DNA of 64,000 bases from JAJTFW01 sp046330075 (GTDB taxonomy: Bacteria; Bacteroidota; Bacteroidia; AKYH767-A; OLB10). The stretch lies in NCBI GenBank assembly GCA_046330075.1, contig JAXLTL010000001.1, positions 1,054,001-1,118,000 on the forward strand, read 5' to 3'. The notes beneath the pieces were generated by a model. The model was not told the origin of the DNA, did no database searches, and saw only the letters and a list, made by a program, of their open reading frames with translations. Both the position numbers and the translations under genes were made by a program. Shown here in pieces: positions 16,716 through 25,000 of the stretch. Position 1 is the stretch's first letter. Each line of letters starts with the position of its first letter.

Positions 16716-19700
16716 ATGGCATTAAGTTTCATCAAATCAAGCGGTAATATTATCACAGAGGATTTCTGCATGGCATTGGCCAGCGAAACCAAAGCGGAGT
16801 ATGTAAAAGACAAAAGCTTTGGGGCAGATGTTAAAAAAGTGGATGAGATAATAGCCACTACTTTCGAAAAACTCCGTGAACGCTGGGAAGAACACCGCAC
16901 TCAAATCATTGAAAACAGACTGGATAATACGGAACTGCGAAATAAGTGGATACTACCTTTATTAAAAGCACTGGAATATCAACCGGTGTTTATAGCTTCC
17001 AACATCAAAAGCGAATCAGGAACAGAGTACCATATTCCCTACAAGGGCTGGGATAGCGAATATGCCCCCGTCATTCACATGGTGCATTCGGCACAGGATT
17101 TTGATAGTAAGGACAAGCATAGCCGAACACATTCTAATAAAAGTCCGCAGGACTGCCTCCAGCAATACCTGAATACAAGTCACCATCAATGGGCTATGCT
17201 GACCAATGGCAAAAAGCTGCGCTTACTCCGAGACTTTTACCACAGCATCACGAAAGGCTTTTTGGAGTTTGATCTGGAAAGTATTTTCGAAACAGCCAAT
17301 ACAGAACAGTTCCGGGTATTCTATCGAATAGTTCATCGTTCACGTATAGAGAACCAATACCAGGGTGAGCAGGTCACCGAATACGATGAAGAAGGTAACC
17401 CCATTGAAGTAGAAGACAATTGTTTACTGGAAAGCTTTCATAAAAAATCAAGAGAAACAGGTGTAAAGGTTGGCAACAAACTGCGAGATCAGGTTATTGA
17501 AGCCATCGAAAAACTGGGCAATGGTTTTGCTGAGAACCTGAACCCCGATGAATTTCAAAACGGGAAAGCAAAAGCCTTTTATGGCGAAATACTGAACATC
17601 ATCTACCGGTTGCTCTTCCTCATGTTTGCAGAGCAAAAAGGATGGCTGCCGGTACGCAACAGCATCTATGCCCGTACCTATAGTTTGAATGCATTGCGGG
17701 AAAGGGCTGACCGGGGTAACTACAACCACGATGAGGAGCACGACCTTTGGGAAGGACTAAAAATAACCTTTCAACTGGTGGCCAAAGGCTACACCTTTCT
17801 AAATGGCGATACGATTAACGCTTTTGGTGGTCAACTTTTTTCTGATAAGAAAATTGCTACCATCAAAGACCTTTCGCTGAAGAACAAATACCTGCTTGAT
17901 GCTATTTTTCGTCTCAGCTACTTCAAGCTCGACAACTTGAGCAACCGCATCAACTACGCTAATCTGGCAATTGATGAGTTGGGCTCTGTCTATGAAAGTT
18001 TACTCGACTATGAGCCTAAGTTGGCCAAAGAGTCTTTTGCCATTGGAAAGCGGGAAATTAAAAGAGGTGAGTTTTACTTAGATGACCGGGGCACAGACCG
18101 CAAAACCACTGGCTCTTATTATACGGACAACCGTCTCGTAGCCCAGCTGATCGAATCTGCCTTAGTGCCGGTGATACAAAATTCTTTAAAAGACAGAAGC
18201 ACACAGGCGGAGAAAGAGGCAGCCTTGCTTGATTTGAAAGTGGCCGACATTGCCTGTGGTTCCGGTGCTTTCATATGCGCTGCCTTAGAAAAATTAGGCG
18301 AAGAGTTGGCTCTGATACGTATGGGCGATGAAGAACGCCCAACCGAAGACCAATTGCGGGAGGCCAAGCGGGATGTATTGCTGCACTGCATATATGGGGT
18401 GGACCTCAATCCCATGGCAATAGAGTTGGCCAAGTTCTCCCTATGGATTACTGCCTCCCTGCCCGATATGCCATTGACATTTTTAGATCACAAACTGAAA
18501 TGCGGCAACTCCCTGATAGGTGCTACACCAGATTTGATTAAGAAAGGCATTCCAGAAGAAGCCTATAAGCCAGTTGGCAACGATAACCCTGCGGTTTGTA
18601 CAGAACTAAAAAAGAAAATACGCAAACAATTGGAGAGCCTGAACAAGGTAAACGAGCCTCAGGCACAATATGGTTTGCAATTTGGCCGCAACCAAACTGA
18701 TGAATTACTCCGTCTAAGGGAGGCTTTGAACAATCGCAAGCAGGAAGACAGCAGCGATGTGGAAGAAGTCGAAGAAGAATACCGTAGGCTGGAAAAAATG
18801 GAACGCCAGTTTAAAGACTGGCTGATGGCTGATGTATGGACCGCTGCCTTTTTCATCGATAAAACAGAAACTGACCTCAACCTTTACCCTACCAATCTTA
18901 CACTGGAGCAGTTGCGGGAAAATGAAAAGGTAAACGAAGCGTTGATAGAACGGGTGCTGAAAACTGCCGACCAATACCATTTCTTCCATTATCATCTAGA
19001 GTTTCCTGAAGTGTTTGACAAAGGAGGTTTTGATTGCTTGTTGGGTAATCCACCTTGGGAAGAATTGCAAGCGCAGGAAAAGGAATTTTTCTCCGAGTAT
19101 CCTGAAATTGCCAACGCTACCGCAACCGCAAGGAAGAAGAAGATAGATGATTTAAAAGTGCAAAGCGAACAATTGCATTTAGATTGGATTAACTATAAAA
19201 GTACTATTGATCGTATTCGGATTTTTATTTCAGAAAGTCAAAGTTTCAGTCTCTCTGCATTTGGCAAGTTGAATTTATATTCACTTTTCGCAGAAAAGTT
19301 TCTAGCACTAGTAAATCAATCTGGTTATACTTCATTCATCACGCCAACTGATATTGGGACAGGGAAATCAAATCAAACTTTTATTTCTAGTTTGATAAAA
19401 GGAAAATACTTGGTTTCGTTTGTAGATTACGAAAACTCAAAACGTCCTAAGTACTTTCAGGAGGTTCATCCACAGTTGCGTTTTTGTATACTAACTATAT
19501 TCAAAGATTATGATAAAGACGGTTCATACGAATTTTTAATAAGAACAGATGAGCAACTCCACAAGAATAGTATTTCATTGAATTTTGACGACATCCTATT
19601 ATTAAATCCGGAGACAAAAACAATTCCAGTTTTCCTCAATAAATATGAGGCTGAAATAGCATTTAAACTATATAGTGCACATCCATTATTTGGCAGGTAT

Positions 19701-20570
19701 AATGTATTTCCCATCACTAGGGTATTTAATATAGGAATACCAGCTGTTCTCAAAATGTTTCAAAAAGAATATGATAGTAACTTACCTCCGCTTTTTGAGG
19801 GTAAAATGTTTGCAGCTTTTAACAATAGGCAATCAACAATTCAAATAAACGAAGAGAATGTTATAAGGAAAGCTTCTGGAATTGATCTTTCAATTTCAGA
19901 ACTAAAAGATCCAAATTTTAAGTGCAGAAGCCAATACTATTTTAAAGAGTATAAGTACCTTAATGAGCAATTTCCAAATAATTGGATAATTGTTTTTAAG
20001 GACATTGGATCTAGCACAAATTCAAGAACTATGATTTCGTGTATTATACCAAAAGTTCCTACTGACTTTACAATCAGAGCTATTACAGGCCCAATTAATT
20101 TCACGAAAGCTTGCTGCACTATTGCATGTTTTAATTCATTTGTTTTTGACTTTCTATTACGGCAAAAATTGATTGGTAATCATCTGTCAGATTATTTTAT
20201 CAATCAAATTCCTGTAATTAGCGATGCTATAATAGGACCCGAAGCATTCACAAAGATTTTAGATAATGTTCTTAAGCTAACCTATTCAAATTATGAAGTA
20301 AAGAGTTTTGCAATTGACTGTGGTTATACTGGAGAACCATTTATCTGGAACGAAAAAGAACGCTTCCAGCTCCAATGTGAGTTAGATGCCATCTATGCCC
20401 ACCTCTATGGTTTGGAGAAGGAGGAGTTGGATTATATCCTGGAAACCTTCCCCATCGTAAGGCGCAAAGACATTGACAAATACGGGAGCTACCGCACCAA
20501 GGAAACCATTTTGCAACTGTATGTTGAGTTTGCCTGGGTGAGGGTGGAGATGCAGAAGGCTAGCCACTAA
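16716..20570 (+). CDS. Eco57I-like N6-adenine DNA methyltransferase, DISARM DrmMI-like
   Basis: A 1284-residue protein. The methyltransferase core has the AdoMet-binding motif VADIACGSGAF (about residue 507), GVDLNPMAIELAKFSLW, and the catalytic motif IV LGNPPWEE (about 777). The remaining C-terminal part, about 500 residues, probably contains the target recognition domain, and the N-terminal 350 residues carry an extension seen in large type IIG/DISARM-like enzymes. An adenine-N6 target is implied by the NPPW motif. The stop codon overlaps the first element of a repeat array upstream of the SatD-like gene. It would mark host DNA in the same operon as two helicases. Confidence 0.87.
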   Translation: MALSFIKSSGNIITEDFCMALASETKAEYVKDKSFGADVKKVDEIIATTFEKLRERWEEHRTQIIENRLDNTELRNKWILPLLKALEYQPVFIASNIKSESGTEYHIPYKGWDSEYAPVIHMVHSAQDFDSKDKHSRTHSNKSPQDCLQQYLNTSHHQWAMLTNGKKLRLLRDFYHSITKGFLEFDLESIFETANTEQFRVFYRIVHRSRIENQYQGEQVTEYDEEGNPIEVEDNCLLESFHKKSRETGVKVGNKLRDQVIEAIEKLGNGFAENLNPDEFQNGKAKAFYGEILNIIYRLLFLMFAEQKGWLPVRNSIYARTYSLNALRERADRGNYNHDEEHDLWEGLKITFQLVAKGYTFLNGDTINAFGGQLFSDKKIATIKDLSLKNKYLLDAIFRLSYFKLDNLSNRINYANLAIDELGSVYESLLDYEPKLAKESFAIGKREIKRGEFYLDDRGTDRKTTGSYYTDNRLVAQLIESALVPVIQNSLKDRSTQAEKEAALLDLKVADIACGSGAFICAALEKLGEELALIRMGDEERPTEDQLREAKRDVLLHCIYGVDLNPMAIELAKFSLWITASLPDMPLTFLDHKLKCGNSLIGATPDLIKKGIPEEAYKPVGNDNPAVCTELKKKIRKQLESLNKVNEPQAQYGLQFGRNQTDELLRLREALNNRKQEDSSDVEEVEEEYRRLEKMERQFKDWLMADVWTAAFFIDKTETDLNLYPTNLTLEQLRENEKVNEALIERVLKTADQYHFFHYHLEFPEVFDKGGFDCLLGNPPWEELQAQEKEFFSEYPEIANATATARKKKIDDLKVQSEQLHLDWINYKSTIDRIRIFISESQSFSLSAFGKLNLYSLFAEKFLALVNQSGYTSFITPTDIGTGKSNQTFISSLIKGKYLVSFVDYENSKRPKYFQEVHPQLRFCILTIFKDYDKDGSYEFLIRTDEQLHKNSISLNFDDILLLNPETKTIPVFLNKYEAEIAFKLYSAHPLFGRYNVFPITRVFNIGIPAVLKMFQKEYDSNLPPLFEGKMFAAFNNRQSTIQINEENVIRKASGIDLSISELKDPNFKCRSQYYFKEYKYLNEQFPNNWIIVFKDIGSSTNSRTMISCIIPKVPTDFTIRAITGPINFTKACCTIACFNSFVFDFLLRQKLIGNHLSDYFINQIPVISDAIIGPEAFTKILDNVLKLTYSNYEVKSFAIDCGYTGEPFIWNEKERFQLQCELDAIYAHLYGLEKEELDYILETFPIVRRKDIDKYGSYRTKETILQLYVEFAWVRVEMQKASH

Positions 20571-20706
20571 TCGACCAAATAGAGGAGTATTTCTTAAAAA
20601 TTCGTCTTTATAAGTCATAATAAGCATAATTCGTCTTTATGGTCGATATTTTAAAAATATCTACTAAATGGACGATAAAATTTGGAAATCTGCTAAAATG
20701 GTCGTA
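20570..20706 (+). repeat. Iterated 29-30-bp operator-like array upstream of the SatD-like gene
   Basis: Four imperfect units begin at about 20600, 20629, 20659 and 20688. ATTCGTCTTTA occurs at 20600-20610 and 20629-20639. ATGGTCGAT (20639-20647), ATGGACGAT (20668-20676) and ATGGTCGTA (20698-20706) repeat every 29-30 bp, three helical turns. An inverted ATTTGGTCGAT at 20570-20580 overlaps the methyltransferase stop. The array fills most of the gap before the ATG at 20717. Confidence 0.6.
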
Positions 20707-20716
20707 AACTTGGTGC

Positions 20717-21355
20717 ATGGCAAACCTCAATACCGTACTCACCGCAGACATTGTAAACTCTGAACCAAGCTGGGCAAAGGAGTTGGGTAAAAGGTTGGAA
20801 CAAACCATTTATGCCACCCAGGCTGCTGCCAAAGTATTCTTTTACCGGGGCGATAGCTTTCAGGCCTATCTTCCCGATCCCTATTCCACCTACCGTCTGT
20901 CCTTACTATTAAGGACAGAGGCCATTCTGTTTGAAAAAGATCGCCCCGAAATTCATACTGATGTCAGGATTTCGATAGGTATTGGTACAGTTGAATTGCC
21001 TGTAAGCCAGTTGGCAACGGCGCAAGGCGAAGCCTTTGTGTTGTCAGGAAGGGGCTTTGATGATCTCGCTCAAACAGACAGACGAATAAGCATAAAATGC
21101 AGTCAGGCTACCACACAGATTGCCCTACAGTCGATAAGCCTGTTTACTGATTACCTGTTTCGATCCCTTACCATCAAACAGGCAGAAGTATTAGAGCATC
21201 TACTCAACCATCGTACACAAATAGAAACTGCTAAACTCCTTAAAAAATCGCAGTCAACGGTGAATAAGCACGTGCAAAGTATGGGATGGAAGCAAATAGA
21301 GGAATTGATCAGCTTATACGAAAAAAGCATCCAAATAATCAATAACAATGAATGA
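20717..21355 (+). CDS. SatD-like protein: cyclase-like palm domain plus C-terminal HTH
   Basis: A 212-residue protein of the SatD family. The N-terminal part reads like a class III cyclase or palm fold: VLTADIVNSEP (Asp11 where the first metal-binding Asp is expected), FFYRGDSFQAYL (G45-D46, like the GD hairpin), and VRISIGIGTVEL (83-94). The C-terminal part (about 150-200) is a helix-turn-helix: LTIKQAEVLEHLLNHRTQIE, then AKLLKKSQSTVNKHVQSMG. The cyclase comparison is mine and is unproven; SatD itself has no established activity. The gene overlaps the DUF3307 gene by 8 bp, a pairing also known as satD-satE-type neighbours. It could sense or make a nucleotide and control transcription through the array upstream. 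Confidence 0.7.
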   Translation: MANLNTVLTADIVNSEPSWAKELGKRLEQTIYATQAAAKVFFYRGDSFQAYLPDPYSTYRLSLLLRTEAILFEKDRPEIHTDVRISIGIGTVELPVSQLATAQGEAFVLSGRGFDDLAQTDRRISIKCSQATTQIALQSISLFTDYLFRSLTIKQAEVLEHLLNHRTQIETAKLLKKSQSTVNKHVQSMGWKQIEELISLYEKSIQIINNNE

Positions 21356-22055
21356 TGCAATTATCTGGCTTATTCGCCTGTTAGCAGCTCACCTGCTCAC
21401 CGATTTTATCTTGCAACCCACAGCATGGGTAAAAGCGAGGAAAGAGCAACACTTAGCAGCAAAAGAATTCTGGTGGCATATTGGGCTTACTTCTTTGGTG
21501 GCAGCTTGGTTTACCTGCTTTGATACCTGGTGGGTACCGGTGGTCATATTCGTGTCCCATGGGTTGATCGATTGGTGGAAGAGTTACCGAAGCGATTCAG
21601 TAAAATACTTTGTTATAGACCAGCTATTACACCTCTTAGTGATTGGCGTTGTCTGGCTTATAAAATTTCCTGAGGCGTTTTCTCCAATGCATTTATTGCA
21701 AACCTGCATGGTGAAACAAAACATTTGGATGACAGGCATAGCCATTATATTCCTCACCAAGCCAATCGGGATATTCATAGGCATGATCACCAAACCGTTC
21801 AGAGATAAGATTGAAAATCATCAGGACAATAGTCTTGAAAATGCAGGAGCCTGGATTGGTGTGCTGGAAAGGCTGATTATTTTTTTTCTAGTCCTAATCA
21901 GTCAATATGAAGCAATTGGTTTGTTAATAGCGGCAAAATCCATAATTCGGCTAAAAGAAGGCGAGCAAAAGATGAGTGAATATGTGCTCGTTGGCACACT
22001 GATTAGTGTTGCTATTGCTATGCTCACAGGATTTATTGTTTCAAAAATCATTTAA
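21348..22055 (+). CDS. DUF3307 membrane protein
   Basis: A 235-residue integral membrane protein with about five to six hydrophobic segments. Family motifs are AAHLLTDFILQPTAWVKARK (residues 13-32), WHIGLTSLVAAW, VSHGLIDWWKSYR and FVIDQLLHLLVI. Two His-x3-Asp-type pairs face the first membrane segments, typical of DUF3307. It partners the SatD-like protein by an 8-bp overlap and is followed at 6 bp by the large helicase gene. In a defence operon a membrane partner of a nucleotide-handling protein could be a membrane-acting effector; this is inference. Confidence 0.78.
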   Translation: MNDAIIWLIRLLAAHLLTDFILQPTAWVKARKEQHLAAKEFWWHIGLTSLVAAWFTCFDTWWVPVVIFVSHGLIDWWKSYRSDSVKYFVIDQLLHLLVIGVVWLIKFPEAFSPMHLLQTCMVKQNIWMTGIAIIFLTKPIGIFIGMITKPFRDKIENHQDNSLENAGAWIGVLERLIIFFLVLISQYEAIGLLIAAKSIIRLKEGEQKMSEYVLVGTLISVAIAMLTGFIVSKII

Positions 22056-22061
22056 GATCGC

Positions 22062-25000
22062 ATGGATCCGTTTAAAATATACAAGTCCGTTAAGGAACAA
22101 TACAAAAGTTATATACAGACCTTTCAGGTCTTCAAGAATGAGAAGATCAAATTGTTTGTAGAAACCGGTATCAATAATAGGAGCATGCTATGGCAGGAAC
22201 CGGTTATCCAAATTAGCAAACGGTTCAAAGCGGGATTGCCTATAACAGAACTAGTGGGTAACGGCTGGCTCAACCCCGGATGCAATCAGGTGTATCCTAA
22301 TTTCATTCCTTATGCCCATCAGCAGAGGGCAGTAGAAATTACATCTAAAAGAAAAGAAAATCTAATTGTAACTACAGGAACAGGTTCCGGTAAGTCAATG
22401 TGTTTTGAGTTACCCATTGTGAGTCATTGTTTAGAACAAACAGCCAATGGTGTAAACGGAATTAAGGCTATCATCATTTACCCCATGAATGCCCTTGCCA
22501 ACACGCAATATGAGGAATTAGCTAAAAAGTTGAAAGGCTCGGGAGTTACGATTGGACTTTACACAGGCGATACAGAAGCTACTGGTGAAGAAGCATTGAA
22601 GGCATACAAAGATGTTTTCGGTGAAGATGCTGCACCCAACGATAGTGAAATTATTGACCGGCAACAGTTGCGTAGAACACCTCCGGATATACTTATAACC
22701 AACTATGTGATGTTGGAACTCATGCTTACCCGGAATGATGATGCAGCATTATTCAGAGAAGAAATAAAGCGGAATCTCCGGTTTTTGGTTCTTGATGAAT
22801 TGCATACCTACAGTGGTAAACAAGGAGCTGATGTGGCCTTTCTCATCAGAAGGCTCAAACAGAAAACAGAGACCAAGGGAAAGTTGATCTGTATTGGAAC
22901 TTCTGCAACTATGGCCAATGATGTTGGTGGTGCAGATTCAGCCGCAGCAGTAGCGGGCTTCGCTACCAGGATATTTGGAGAACCCTTTTTGTCTGCAAAT
23001 GTTGTGATAGAAGAAGAGGATAAAACTATTGAATTTAAAGGTGATAGTTTATCGGCAAGGCCTGCAGTTACCGAAGCCATGCTTGAGGCTTTCGATAGCG
23101 ATCAATTTGAAACTGTATTGCCTTTGTTTGAACAGATTATAGGCTATCCATTCACAGGTGAATTAACACCACTTTCATTGGGTAATGAGCTGAAGCAATC
23201 AAAGCTGCTGACTTTTTTAGAACAGTCACTGAAGGAGGTAAAAGATTATGGCACCCTGGCAAAACAGTATAGAGATGCTGTAAGAAAGGGCGAAGATATT
23301 GAGGCCTGCAAGTTGGAAATACAAGCGGGATTGATACTGGGCATGATGGGAACAGTGGTATCAGCGATGGGAATAGAAGTACCTCGATTTGTGCCGAAAG
23401 TTCATGCCTTTTACAACCAAGGCTCGGAGTTACGCGGCTGCTTGGTGGAAGGTTGTGAATATTTGAGTGATAGTGGTGAAACTACATGCCCAAAATGCGA
23501 GGAAGAACGGAGAGACATAAGTACGCTATACCCTTTGCATTTTTGCCGTACCTGCGGCCAGGAATATTATGGCATGTGGTACGATGAGCAAACCAATGAA
23601 GCCAATCCCTGGACTTTTCAAGATGAGGCTAATAAAGGAAAGTCTGGTTATTATTCCCCTTCATTTAAAGAAGATTTAAGCAAAGTGCCTGATAATTGGC
23701 TAACACCCAAAAAGAGAGAACTAGCAAGTCGTTATAAAGAGAAGAAACCAATTTTAGGAAAGTTAGACTCACTGTCTAACACTTTTACTCATTATCATGA
23801 TGATGAAAATGAGAATGGCACATTGATGCCTGCACCATTGGCTTATTGTCCTTCTTGCAGAACGGAATATTCGGGTGGTACTGAGTTTGGAAAATTATTC
23901 CTGCTCAATTCCATTGGTCGTGCCACTGGTACTGATGTCATTGTGACTGCATCATTGGGTGCTTCACCTGTAAATGAAAGAAAAGTTATTGGCTTTACCG
24001 ATAATCGACAGGATGCAGCGTTTCAGGCAGGACACCTTGATCATTGGTACAATCAGATCTATTTCAGAAGAGCATTATACAATGTACTGAAACAGCAAAA
24101 TTCGTTTCTTCCAGTAAAAAGTATCCCTGAACTATTATACCCACACATCATTGATGTTGAATATGAGAAGACAATCCCATTTGCTCAGCGTAGAATGTTT
24201 AAGGAGAAATACCTTAAATACCTGGAAACCTACCTCTATGTAGAAATCCGGGGAACCAAGCGTTTCATTAGTATTAATCTTGAAGATGTGGGCTTGCTTG
24301 AAGCTACTTATGAAGCTTTAGAAGAAATTGTAGTACAACCGGAGTTGGAAATGTTTTCTGAACTAAAAAACAAAGCGAAGCCGCAACTGAAAGATTACAT
24401 AAGCGGATTCATGGAGATATTCCGAAGCGAAATGGCTATTGGGCATCCTAATTTAATTGATAAATCAACCTTTCGTCAACAAGTCATAGACTTTATCGAG
24501 CAGAAAGCGCCGGAGAAAAGAATATTTGAATCCGTTGAAGATACCAATGTAGGTATCTATACCAATGCTGATAAAGACAAATTCAAATACACTCCCTTTA
24601 CTTTCCATGCCTTTGATGGTAGTCGTGCGTTGGGTCTATGGGTAAAAAAGTGTTTTGGCTTAGATGAGACTGCAGATGTCATTAGAGTGATTCAGCAAAC
24701 CCGGGATTTCTTGCTCAAAATGGGTTACTTGTCAAAGCAACGGGTACAGCATGAAGATGTATATTATATCGAACCAGATATGATTCTGATTCAGGCTCCC
24801 AAGAAGGAGTTTAAGCAACAGTGCAAGAAATGCGGTTCAAAGTATAATTGGGAACATGTACATTTTTGTATTATGCCTGCTTGCAAGGATGAGTTGGAAT
24901 CATCAAAGCCTATTGAGAATTTTTATACCATACAATATACCAAGCCATTTGATGGCAGGGATAATATAATCGCTGAAGACCATTCCGGTCAGGTAAAAGG

